DNA of 64,000 nucleotides, taken from contig JACGCN010000002.1 of the NCBI GenBank assembly GCA_014905825.1, forward strand, positions 558,001 through 622,000, read 5' to 3'. Shown here piece by piece: positions 23,881-35,130 of the stretch; the first letter of the stretch is position 1; each line of letters begins with the position of its first letter. The notes beneath the pieces were generated by a model that was not told the origin of the DNA, made no database searches, and saw only the letters and a list, made by a program, of their open reading frames with translations. The stretch comes from Lyophyllum atratum (taxonomy: Eukaryota > Basidiomycota > Agaricomycetes > Agaricales > Lyophyllaceae). A program made the position numbers and the translations under genes.

Positions 23881-26800
23881 ATGGCACCGAAAAACAAGGG
23901 AAAGAAAGGAAAGAAGGGCGATGACGACTTCTGGTACGCTGATCTCGAGCTATATCTTGATATTGATTTCTGATTTCGTGGAATCTATAGGGACAAGGCG
24001 GGAGAGGCTGTCGAACCCAACACAACCACTGCTGCTGCACCCACAGCAGATGATGAGGACACGAATACTCGGTCCAAGGGCGCGTTTTCGGGATATTCAG
24101 CGCTGAGCATGATGGATGACGGCCCAGCTGCTGAGGACGAGGATGAAGATTACGGTGGGCTCATGGTGCGTTGTCATCATCGGATCGCATCACCTAACAT
24201 CCGTCTTATTTCATGGCACTTCTTTTCATAGTCTACACTGAAAGCGTCGGCGAACAAGGGCAAAAAGGATAAGAAGAAGCCGAAAAAAGGTATCGTGGAA
24301 CTAGAGCCTGATCTGGAGGAAGGCGAGAATGGGGAGATCCCTAGCGAATCTAAGGCTCCAATAACCGTTACTGCTGATGATCTGGACGATGAATGGGGTC
24401 CCGTGAAGGATAAGAAGAAGGACAAGAAGGGCAAGGGCAAGAAGGGTAAGGCCCATGATGATGACGACGAGAAGAAGGAGAAGGAAGGTGCGTATACAGC
24501 AACGTTCGCCCTTGGGGAGCGATCTGACGACCTAATGATCCAGATGAGGGAAAGTCGACGCTTGCACCTTCAGAACCTGCTGACCTGGCAAAGGAGGATG
24601 ATGCGGAAAAGGACGAAGATGGAGGCCCTAAAATTCTTTCGAAGAAGGAGAAGGAGAAGCTCAAGAAGGAGCGCGAAAAAGTGTGTCATTGTCCTATGTC
24701 TCTATTGCGTTATACCTGACTCTGATCATCTCACAGGCGAAAAAGAAGGCTCAAGCCGCCGCCAAAAAGGCAGAAACTGGGGATGAGCCCGTCTCACCTG
24801 CTGTGGAGATATCTACGCCTACAGCTGCAAAAGAAGACGCCGAGGATGAGGATGATGAGGCTGCTGGTGACAAAGCTGACTCCAAGAAGAAGAAAAAGAA
24901 AAAGGGCAAGAAGGACGAGGAGCCCGCCCCCGCCGCACCTGCGCCTGCCCCAGCGGCAGGAAAGAAGAAGACTGGTATTAGTGCGCTGAAGGCGATGATG
25001 GATGAAAAGAAGAGATTGGAGGAGGAGGCGAGACGGAAACTGGAGGAAGAGCAGCGGAAGATTGAGGAGGAGGAGAGGAGGTTGGAGGAAGAGGAGCGCA
25101 AGAAGGAGGAAGAGAGACAGAGGCGGAAAGACAAGGAGAAGGCACGTCTTTATTTCTGTTGCATTTTATTCATGTCTGACCGTTTACTTGTCAAATTCAG
25201 GCCAAGAAAGAGCTCGCGAAGAAGGAGGGTCGTCTTCTTACTAAGAAGCAAAAGGAAGAGAACAAGATGGCCGAGATCCGTAAACAGGCGCTCCTTGCCT
25301 CGGCGCGCAAATCGAGGGCCTTCAGGCGCCTGCAGGAAACGGCGCGCCGAAGAAGGTCGTGTATGGCAGCCGCAAAAAGAAGGGACCTGTCGTCAAGGGT
25401 ACTTCGAAAGACGCATCCCCAGCCCCTGAATCCCGACCACGCACGCCGGAGCCCCCCAAAGAGGAACCCAAGGCTGTGGAGGAAGAGAAGGACGAATGGG
25501 ACGCGACAAGCGAGGAGGAAGAGGAAGCGAAGCCTGCAGAGCCAGTGGCGGTTCCTGAAGGCATCAAAGATGATTGGGACGCGTCAAGCGGGGAGGAGGA
25601 AGAGGTTAAGCCGGCTGCCCCTGCGCCAACACCAAAGGCCCAGCCAAAACGTGAGTGATCTTAGTATTCGAATTTATCATTCTATTATTTATTTGTTCCT
25701 TTTTGTTCAGCGCCAGCTAAGAAACCAGCTGCGAAACCCACGGCAGCTAAAGCAGCTCCGTCCGCCAAGGGCGCACCTGCGAAAGCCGCCCCCGTCAAGG
25801 GTGCCACACCGGCCGCAAAGAAGGTCGAAGAATCAGAAGACGAATCATCCTCTGAAGAAGATTCAGATGAGGACTCCGGCTCGGAGGATTCGGACGATGA
25901 GAGCTCGTCAGATGAGTCATCTTCAGAGGAAGAGCTGACACAGGCGCAGAAGATGGTGCTGCAAAGAAAGGCGGAGGCAGCAGAGCGAAAGAAAAAGCAG
26001 CATGAGGCAGCCCTGGCAGCAAGGAGTAAGGACGATCTTCGGAGTCCGATTTGCTGTATCCTTGGACATGTCGACACAGGGAAAGACGAAGCTTTTGGAC
26101 AAGGTGCGTAAACGGGTTTCTACTTTGGCATTTGTAGTAGGAGATTAATACGAACAACACTTTTAGATTCGGCAAACCAATGTTCAGGAAGGTGAAGCAG
26201 GCGGTATCACTCAGCAGATTGGTGCAACCTACTTCCCTGTGGATGCGATCAAGACCAAGACTGCTGTCATGAACAAGGTGTGTGCACATTTCATCTCTCT
26301 AATTGTCTTACCGACGCAATATATAGGATGGCACGCAAGAATACAAGATCCCTGGGCTCCTGGTTATTGATACCCCCGGACACGAGTCTTTCACTAATTT
26401 GCGTTCTCGTGGAAGCTCGCTTTGTAATATTGCTATTCTTGTTGTAGATATCATGGTAAGTCCCATTAAACCCATTTGCCAAGCTACAGCTAATACCTCG
26501 CCCACAGCACGGACTTGAAGCTCAGACCCTGGAATCTCTCCGCCTTCTCCGCGACCGCAAAACACCGTTCATCGTCGCGTTGAACAAGGTATGAGTTCTT
26601 ACTCCACAGACCCTCTTTCAATGCTGATACAAGTTCAATTTACAGATCGATCGTATATACAGCTGGGACCCCACGCCTGACGGTGCTTTCGTTGAGTCAC
26701 TCGCCAAACAGACCAAGGCCGTACAGCGTGAGTTCGAGGATCGCGTCTCCAAGACCATTCTTGCCTTTGCAGAGGAAGGTCTCAACGCCTGTCTCTACTA

Positions 26801-28406
26801 CGACAACAAGAACTTGGGACGAAATGTCTCTCTTGTCCCTACATCCGCCATCACCGGCGAGGGTATCCCCGACATGATCATGCTCCTCGTGAACCTCACG
26901 CAGCAGCGTATGAGCGATCGCTTGATGTATCTGTCTGAGCTGGAGTGCACAGTACTGGAAGTGAAGGTCATTGAGGGATTGGGCACGACCATCGATGTCG
27001 TGCTGTCGAATGGTATTTTGAGGGAGGGTGATAGGATCGTGGTCTGTGGCTTAAACGGCCCTATTGTCACGCAAGTGCGCGCGCTGTTGACACCGCAGCC
27101 GCTACGCGAACTGCGTATAAAGGTTCGTACAGCCTTTTCTTTCTAATCGAACAGTGGAAGTCATCTGACCCGGTCGGTTCTTATGTAGTCGGCATACGTC
27201 CACCACAAAGAGGTCAAGGCCGCGCTTGGAGTCAAAATTACCGCTCCGGACCTCGAAAAGGCCATTGCAGGTTCGCGCCTATTGGTGGTAGGACCGGATG
27301 ACGACGAGGATGACCTGAAGGAGGAAATTATGTCCGATCTCACGACCCTGCTCAACAATATCGATAAATCGGGACGCGGCGTCTGCGTGCAGGCATCCAC
27401 CCTTGGATCCCTCGAGGCATTGCTTGACTTCCTCAAGGCCAGCAAGATCCCCGTGTCGGGTATCAACATCGGTCCTGTGCATAAGAGGGATATCATGCGT
27501 GCTGCAACGATGTTGGAGAAGGCGAAGGAGCTCGCATGTATTCTTTGTTTCGACGTGCCTGTCGATAAGGAGGCTGAGCGCCTCGCAGAGGAGATGGGCA
27601 TCCGCTTGTTCAAAGGTATTACTTATTATATCACGTAAAATACACCCAGCTAACCAAGGAATCCTTATAGCTGATATTATTTACCATCTGTTCGACGCGT
27701 TTAAGGCGTACAACGAGGAGATTACAGAAGCCAAGCGGAAGGACGCTGCGCCTCAGGCTGTCTGGCCTTGCCGCCTGAAGGTCATTGCGGCGTTCTGTAA
27801 ACGTGACCCAATTATCCTAGGCGTGGATATTCTGGATGGCACATTGCGTGTGGGGACGCCGTTGGCTGTTGTAAAGACAGACCCGGCCACGGGCAAGAAG
27901 GAAATCATTCCTCTTGGAAAGATGTATGCTTAACTCGGCCCCTTCACCTCCGTAATTGTACTAATCAATCCCTCACAGAACCTCGCTGGAAATCAACCAC
28001 AAGACCCAGGATGTAAGCCACCTCTTCGTTATCTATGAGACGATGCCAACATTTCCTTTCTCTAGATTGTCAAGAAGTCACAGGCAGGTGCGGGTGTGGC
28101 GGTCAAGATTGAACATGCCGTCTACCAGTCTGCAAAGATGTTCGGCCGACACTTTGACGACAAGGATGAGATACTTAGTCATATCAGCCGTCAAAGCATC
28201 GACGTGCTCAAGGTATGGTGTTGCGTGATTCGTGCCTTGCGATCTCTCATGCGTGCCTGCTTTTTTTTCAAGGAATCATTCAAAGCCGATGTAAGCATGG
28301 AGGAGTGGCATCTTATAAAAGCACTCAAACCGGTACGTCGCGTCTGCTGTCTTTTATTTGCCCTTCCAGCTAATAGATGAATACACAGTGGTTCGGCATC
28401 TCATAA
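23881..28406 (+). CDS. FUN12: translation initiation factor eIF5B
   Basis: Seventeen exons (23881-23933, 23991-24165, 24232-24487, 24544-24680, 24737-25141, 25201-25650, 25711-26103, 26167-26277, 26327-26455, 26508-26588, 26646-27122, 27189-27615, 27671-27923, 27979-28012, 28066-28212, 28273-28332, 28389-28406) give about 1,201 residues. The first half is a Lys/Glu-rich charged extension with the conserved [11 protein letters not shown] block. The G domain has G1 GHVDTGK(T), [14 protein letters not shown]3 DTPGHE and G4 NKID, followed by the beta-barrels, domain III and the C-terminal eIF1A-binding end [11 protein letters not shown]. The GTPase joins the 60S subunit to the initiation complex. 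The intron at 25142-25200 is GC-AG. Two single-base lesions break the frame: a missing base at about 25302-25303 and a surplus A at 26082-26084 inside the P-loop. Confidence 0.96.
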
Positions 28407-28566
28407 GCGATCTTGTACAGTGTGTAGTATATCTCTGGTCTGCCTTTTGGATGCCAGTCGCGGAATACAATCGGAAGTGTAGATTATATAAGCAGCCTGA
28501 TAAGCGGTATTTCAGTGGATGGAATTTTTTGGATCATCCTCAAGCAAGTTCTTCTTTCTCTGCACC

Positions 28567-30938
28567 ATGTCCTCCGAGTCCGCACGCAAGAACGATATCG
28601 ATGAGGCCGCCTCCCTAGACCAAGACGAGTTGCAGCTGGTAATGACCCTATGGGCATGAGCTGGGATCCACCTACGCGACCTTGCGCTGTTATCGGTAAC
28701 GTCCATTATGTTCCCGGCTACTGGCATACATGGCTGCGGGTATCCTCTTTGCATTTCATGGGCTTTTCCTCCACCATGCACTATCATGTCGAGCGGAAAG
28801 TCGCTGAAATCAAAGGGGATTGAGATCATACCGCTTGAACCTGAACAGCGCTCATACCTGCGTAGGGAAGCCCCCAGTATCGCCATGTTTTCACCCCGCA
28901 AGGGGTACTGACTATGGAAAGACTAACGCTTCTATTTCATTCAGCACGACCTTGGCTACAAACAAGTATGTCTTATTTTGATTATGTGCATTGTTGCTGA
29001 TAGTCTCCGCCAGCAACTTCACCGGAGTTGGCACCTGATCGAAAGCTTTTGCGCTAGTTTTTGCGCCATGAATTTTATCGGAGGCGTCAGGTGCGTGGAG
29101 TCATCCTTTTATGGACGTCATAGCTGAAGAGAAATGTTACTAGGTCTTTTCTTTTTCTAGGTATCCTAGCGGGCGGACCAGCCGCTATGTGGTAAGTTTC
29201 ACTTCCTTATACACCGACCTGCGAATAATATCGTTGCAGGTCATCATACCTCATAACCATCGTGTTCATGACGATCACGGCGATGGTGCTTGCAGAAATC
29301 TGCTCTGCTTTGCCTGTCAGTGGATCGATCTACATCTGGGCAGCTGAAAGCGCGGGTCCGAAATATGCACGTTTCTTTGGCTTCATCGTGGCTTGGTGGT
29401 CATGTACCGCATGGATGACCTTCACTGCAGGAAACTGCCAAGTGAGCAACCTTCCTACAGTTGTCCTTCAGGTTAAGCTGACGGTTGGTCTAGACGACTG
29501 CCAACTACATCGTGTCCCAGCTGGCTGTTTGGGAGGTCGACTTCCCTGGTGGTATCAGCAACGAAAATGTCAAATGGAGAGCATTCATTTGGGCAATATC
29601 CGAGGGAATATTGCTTCTCGCCGTGGCGATCAATTACCTGCCACCGCGACTGTATTCCGGCGTCTTCAAATTCTCCCTTGGCCTTATGATGCTGGACTTT
29701 TTCCTCTGCGTCATCTGGCTCCCCATCGGCGTATCTAAAACCTACGGTTTCCGTAGCGCAGGAGAAGTATTTACTCAGACCTGTAGGTTATAACCTTCGT
29801 CTGCATGTATTTCGCTAATATATTACCGCTTCAGACAATGGAACAGGAGCACCAGCTGGATGGAACTGGATACTGTCTTTGTATGCACTACTCCTTACGA
29901 TATGCCAAGTTAGACCTTTGACGCGTCCCATTTAGCTTGTTCACGGCAGGGACAATGACCGGCTTTGATGCTTCTGGGCACATTGCCGAGGAGACGAAGA
30001 ACGCCAGAGTTATCGCAGGTAAAGGCATTCTCAGCAGCGCGTTCGCCACAGGTGTCATGGGCTTCATCACTACAATCCTCTTCTTGTTCTGCACGCCGGA
30101 TTTCGACACATTGTTCTCGCTCGGTGCTCCACAGCCCTTCGTCCAGGTCTATGCCCTGGCATTAGGGAAAGGAGGTAGCGTGTTCATGACTGTAATTGCG
30201 GCCCTTGGTCTTCTCATGGTGGGTCCGCATCCTCGCCTTACAGAATCACCTTGCTTACCTCAATGGCCTTAGAACACCAGCATTGCGATCGTCGCATCCT
30301 CGCGCCTCGTGTTTGCTGTTGCCCGCGACGGCGTCTTGCCTATGTCCGGGTGGATTGGCAGTGTCGATTCTTCTGGCCAGCCCAAAAATGCGATCACCGT
30401 CATCTATATCTTCGGCGCTTGCATCCTCTGCACTATCCTACCCAGTCAAGTAGCGTTCACTTCGTTGGTCTCGGCGGGTGGAATACCCACCATCGCGGCC
30501 TATGGTCTCATCGCTTTACTTCGCCTGACCATGACGCCCGGTCGGTTCAAGTCATCGTACTTCTACCTCGGGAAGTTTGCCATCCCCTTCTACGTGTCCG
30601 CGGTTATCTTCAATGGCATCGTCTTTTCGGTAAGTTCATCAAGGTCCCTGATCACCAAGTACTCATTTCTTCGCAGGTCATGCTTTCGCCCTTTGTCTTC
30701 CCCGTCGAGGCTGAAAACTTCAATTTCGTAAGTCTAATTTTGCCTTACTTGCCATCCTAATTCCAATGTGCGTTTTCCATAGGCGTGTGTCATCTTCGGC
30801 AGCGTTACCATCTTCGGTGTCATCAGTTGGTGGCTCACACCTGAGGAGAAGTGGTTGCGCGGGGAAATCGTCGTCCAGGGCTATGAGAATGCTGATGTTC
30901 CGGACCAAGCTACAGTCCCCCGTTCCAGGGATGACTGA
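28567..30938 (+). CDS. APC-superfamily amino-acid / GABA-type permease
   Basis: Eleven exons (28567-28638, 28945-28965, 29014-29090, 29144-29191, 29240-29441, 29494-29782, 29835-29880, 29936-30218, 30273-30629, 30677-30727, 30783-30938) join in frame to 533 residues. The block FLGILAGGPAAMWSSYLIT, then LAEICSALPVSGSIYIWAAE, and later GFDASGHIAEETKNA and VSAGGIPTIAAYG are typical of fungal GABA/choline/amino-acid permeases of the APC family, with about 12 membrane helices. The N-terminus is short, hydrophilic and cytosolic. Substrate cannot be read from sequence; GABA or another amino acid is the family expectation. It starts 160 bp after the eIF5B stop, on the same strand. Confidence 0.9.
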
Positions 30939-31631
30939 GCACATGCTTTGATGGTTTGGTTGCTAGTGTCTTTCTTTCTTTTTCCTTCCTTTTTCGAATA
31001 CATAGAACCACGGTAGATACCGAACGCTGCTATATCCTTCTACATTATGATCAGTATGTCTATGTCCACAACTCGATTCTTTTACGCATTGTTATACTTC
31101 ACCGACTTCGATTCAGCCATACATGCAAGTCAAGATCAGCTCATGGATCGTCTATTTGCGACCAGCCTTCTAAGCAGGAGGTACTCGATGTATTCAAGGA
31201 CATGCAGAGGTCCCTAATCCGCCATATCAGGGGGTGTATAGAAAAACTGACAGTGCCTTTCGGAGATGTACACTTGCAAAATGGCTGGATATATCATAGC
31301 ACCATCAACAGCTTCGCGACCTTTCGGGCTGGTTCATGCATGTGCAAGCAAGGTACCAAGATATCAAGTCACTGTATCGACTGTCGCGTCCCTCGGAGCA
31401 CAGTGTCAGTAACAGCGAGGCACAGCAGTGCATCACTTCGCCCACTATCGCTGGCTGTCATAGCCTATATTATATAGCCTCTCCCGCTCTTGTTTCTTTT
31501 GAACTAGTGCCTTTTCGGCGTGACGGGCTCAGGGATCAAGCAGGTAAGAATGGTATAGCGTGCAATGGGTAGAGTGTCTGTGTGTACCGTCCAATATAAA
31601 CAAACCTGCATACAAAATTGATAGCGCAAGT
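30939..31631. other. convergent intergenic region
   Basis: About 690 bp between the 3' ends of the permease (+) and the acyl-CoA dehydrogenase (-). It should contain both terminators. A 173-residue plus-strand frame at 30956-31477 has no recognisable feature, and I do not call it. Confidence 0.55.
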
Positions 31632-33358
31632 CTATGAGTACTCCTTCTGGATGAACCTGGCGATCGTCTGCAGCTGGATATTCGACGTGCCCTCGTATAT
31701 TGCACCCTGAAATGCGTAACGTTATTAGCATACCCCAGCCAAACGTCGAAAAAGCTCACAATCTTCGAGTCCCTCCAGAACTTCTCGATCCCCGTCTCCC
31801 GCGTGAAGCCAACTCCGCCAGCCCACTCAATAGCTTGCCCACTGACACGCTGCGCTACCTGACTTGCCCAGTACTTCGCCATCGCCGCTTCCTTCGTAAA
31901 CGGCTTCCCCTCCTCCTTGAGCCGCGCGGCATTATATGTCAGCAAACGTGCACTCTCAAGCTCGATCGCGGCCTGGGCAATCTGGAAGGCCATTCCTTGG
32001 AACGTGCCGATAGGTTGCCCGAATTGCTGCCGCTGGTAGGTGTAAGGCACGGCTTTGTCGAATGCGCCTTGGGCAAGGCCGAGCATTTGTGCCGCAATAC
32101 CAATGCGACCTATAAAAAAAAGGAGGTTTAATATTGGCTTAAGGTTGGGAACATTGGAAGGAGGTTGACCTTCGTTGAGGATTTCAATGGCAAGCTAGAA
32201 GTAGAATAATTAGTTGGGCTGGGCATGAATCGCTAAGCGTCCTTGGGATGAGCGTACCTTGTAACCCTTGCCTTCTCCGCCAATGATGTTCTCCGCTGGG
32301 ACCTTCAGGTTGTCGAAGTTGAGTGTACAAGTTGAAGAAGCGCGGATGCCTAGTTTTTGCTCCTTCTTCATGATTTCGATGCCCATGTCCTTAGTTGCGA
32401 CGAAGCAAGTGATGCCTTTATATCCCTTGCTTGGGTCAACCTATGCACGGATCGTATTTTGAGACCGCGGACACAAAAGAGAAAATAGGACGCGACGCAC
32501 ATTGGCAAATATGAGGAATATCTCAGCTTCATGCGAGTTGGTGATCCACATTTTGGAACCGTTGATGATCCAGTTGTCTCCGTCCTTTTTGGCCCGTGTC
32601 TGCAGTGCAAAGGCGTCCGAACCCGAGGCGGGCTCGGAAAGGCAGAATGAACCAAGCTGAATTGTAAGTCAGTACGTGTAAGGCAGATGCGAACATGAAG
32701 GTGTCTAACGGGCGGACCTTAGACTCGGCTAGCTGGGGCAACCACTTCTCCTGCTGCTCCTTCGTCCATACTTGCGGAAAATGGTATTGACCAAGGTATT
32801 GTGCACGTCACACATGACGGACACGGAGGGGTCAACCTTGGCTAGTTCTTCTATTGCAATAATAGCCGAGGTAAATGAGGATTCAGCACCGCCGTGGTCG
32901 GCACTGGTCTCAATACCCATTAACTAGATGTGGGGGTTGCGTGAGCTTGAAGGAATACAGTACTGAGTGTGGAACCACTCACCCCTTGGTCAAAGAGACC
33001 CTTGATTATTGAAGGATCCATACTTTCGTTCTCATCCATCTCCCGGACCTTGGGACCTACAACGTCCACCTGCAAACCGCCTAACTGAATTTACAAGACT
33101 TTAGATAACCTGCAAGATGTTCAGGTAATTATAGTACGCGTACCTGCTTCACGCAATATGGTCTCCTCGTCTGTGAAGTTGTCTAGTGAACATGGGATGG
33201 TATTTTCGGAATGTGTGGGACGCGAAGAAGTGAATGTCCTGAATGGCGGGTTTAAGTTGGGGCTGTTCTGCAGATATCAGGCTGCAACTGACCTTGCGGC
33301 TCGCAGATAGCGGGGCTTGGCGGCTAGTCCTTACGGACGACCTGAGGAGTGAGGCCAT
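31632..33358 (-). CDS. ACADSB: short/branched-chain acyl-CoA dehydrogenase, mitochondrial
   Basis: Nine minus-strand exons (33335-33358, 33144-33267, 32983-33084, 32718-32923, 32501-32656, 32258-32440, 32170-32194, 31760-32109, 31632-31706) give about 414 residues. The N-terminus (MASLLRSS, then an Arg/Ser-rich stretch) looks like a mitochondrial presequence. The body has LGSFCLSEPASGSDAFALQT, KMWITNSHEAEIF, QRQQFGQPIG and the catalytic-glutamate region AIYEGTSNIQLQTIARF. The enzyme would oxidise 2-methyl-branched or short acyl-CoA in isoleucine/valine or fatty-acid breakdown, using FAD and ETF. Two single-base lesions are needed: a surplus base at 33069-33070 (between RRFA and VDVVG) and a missing base at 32766-32767 (between RKYG and TKEQQ). 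An alternative first exon would leave only a 25-nt intron and was rejected. Confidence 0.92.
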
Positions 33359-33492
33359 GGTGGTTGAAGAAAAGAGAGGGGTGTGGGGTGGTCGACCTCC
33401 CAAGTCCGGACCTTGGATGCGGAGAGTCACATGTTATTCGCACCAGATTCCCGGGTCATGTGTTTCAACGAACCAGCTCGTCATCTACCTCC
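33359..33492. promoter_or_regulatory. divergent promoter of acyl-CoA dehydrogenase and Big1/Voa1-like genes
   Basis: Only 134 bp lie between two start codons facing away from each other, so both transcripts must start here. I cannot identify individual elements. Confidence 0.65.
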
Positions 33493-34522
33493 ATGGCTGG
33501 CAGACTCCTCATCGCTGCCACCCTCTTTCCTCTCGCCCTTGCGTTCTCAGACACTGTACCCTTGCTGGCATGGTCCTCGTACCCGTAATTATATTCTCAT
33601 CTGTTCGAAGAGTACAACTCTCATCATTGCTCAGGTCAAAAACACTTGATCGGTTGCCTTCGAATGCTGGACAGTCACATTCTCTCCTGGAGAGCATCCT
33701 ATTCAATGAGGATGTATGTTCCCTCGATGCTGTAATACTGGTTGAGCAGGAAGGGGTAAGTTCTGGCAGCGTTCGATATGTTGTGACGAATTTGACTGAC
33801 GAATGACACAGCTACATGCCTCGGACCTGCGTACCCTTTCGCCCTCATCGAAGCTTGTCCAGATACTCTCAGATTCTCCTTCTCAGAAGCAATTTCAATA
33901 CCTCAATGCTCAGTCAGATTCGGACCTCGCAGCCACAGCCGAAGCTATTTCCACGCGCTGCGGAACACAACACATCATCCTTACTCTCAGTTCTGTGCCA
34001 GGACACTTCACTCATGATTCCAAGAACGTCGTGAGCATCAAGTTACCCTCCTTGGCGAGTCAAATTGGAGGGATGCGGAAAGATACGGTCTCGTTATACA
34101 GTGCGTAGTCCCAGCATCCCAATTGTCACACAACTAACCGCTTGAATGTAGCCTCCCAGCTCGCAGACGAGCTCGCTTACCTCTCCACCACCTACCCCCG
34201 GCACCTCGTCGTGTATACTGGATCCTCCCCTCTCAGCTTCGCTGCGCAGCACAGCATCCGACAGTCGCCTAACCTTGACGACACCCCCACGCGTCCTGTC
34301 TTCGACTCCGCCTACGCACCGATCAACACGACACTTCCTGAAGGTGGCATCCTCAAACGTTACCAGTTGCTCACGCCTGGTCTCATTATCGTTCTGCTCA
34401 TCACCTTCTTTATCCTGGTCCCGATAGTCATGATGGGCTTCAAGGCGTTGGCGGGTATCCAGAGCCCACTGCGAGCGGAGGTGCCGAAGGGGTACAGTGC
34501 GGCGGATAAAAAGATGCAATAG
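33493..34522 (+). CDS. Big1/Voa1-like ER membrane protein (V-ATPase assembly)
   Basis: Four exons (33493-33584, 33635-33755, 33812-34100, 34152-34522) give 290 residues. A signal peptide (MAGRLLIAATLFPLALAF) precedes a poorly conserved luminal domain. Near the C-terminus one membrane helix (LLTPGLIIVLLITFFILVP) is followed by GFKALAGIQSPLRAEVPKGY and a lysine-rich tail (ADKKMQ). This topology and the tail pattern match fungal Big1/Voa1 proteins, relatives of the V-ATPase accessory subunit Ac45. Family members help V0 assembly, and in yeast Big1 is needed for beta-1,6-glucan synthesis. Assignment rests mainly on the C-terminal block; the luminal domain is only weakly recognisable. Confidence 0.7.
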
Positions 34523-35130
34523 AGCTGTCGAATTTTTTCTCTTCGCTGTGTTCTACTCTGCCTCGAGTAGATATGACTTGCATTTCACGCACCATCTTAT
34601 GTGGTCCCGAAGCGACGGTGTGGCTTACTATCACTGATTCTTAGCGTGAGGGCCGCAAACAATCAGAGCAAATTGCAAGCTGAAGGTTGTGCATTACGGA
34701 GGACATCTGGGAAATGGAAATTCCGGCATTTGTAGTCCGGCGATCACTCCGGCGATGGGAGCCGCCGTAGTGGTGCCACAGATCCTAACATCCGCCAACA
34801 GACACGTTCACCAGGAAAAAGTCTTCGGGCTGTACTGTGTACACTGTACAGCCCCCTGCCATGGCTCTGATGTGACCCGTTGCATGATGTAGTCTTTGTA
34901 GTATTTGCCTGCCGCCGCACAGCACTGCAATGCCCTAGTATACTCTGTAGGGATCGCTGGATGTAACATAGTGTACAGTATCTCAGCTAGTGGCTATCTA
35001 GGTAGTGTAGGTTTGTTTCAAGTCTGTTTGGACTACAAACGCGTCTTTGATGCCAAGTCTACGCGTTGTGTCTCAAGACACGACACGCTCTGTTGAAATC
35101 AACAAACAGGGACCTACAACCGCCTCTACC
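34523..35130. other. intergenic boundary between conserved and accessory DNA
   Basis: About 600 bp without a supported gene. It marks the change from housekeeping genes on the left to transposon-related genes on the right. Confidence 0.5.

Noticed and set aside
25267..25938. 223-residue Arg/Lys/Pro-rich plus-strand frame
   Set aside because: It is the off-frame reading of eIF5B after the single-base deletion near 25302; the conserved protein lies in the neighbouring frame.
30956..31477. 173-residue plus-strand frame after the permease
   Set aside because: It has no motif, lies in the 3' region between convergent genes and has a composition like translated non-coding DNA.
33268..33292. 25-nt intron in the acyl-CoA dehydrogenase gene
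   Set aside because: Too short for splicing. Using the GTAAGG donor at 33334 gives a 67-nt intron, the same phase and a good presequence.
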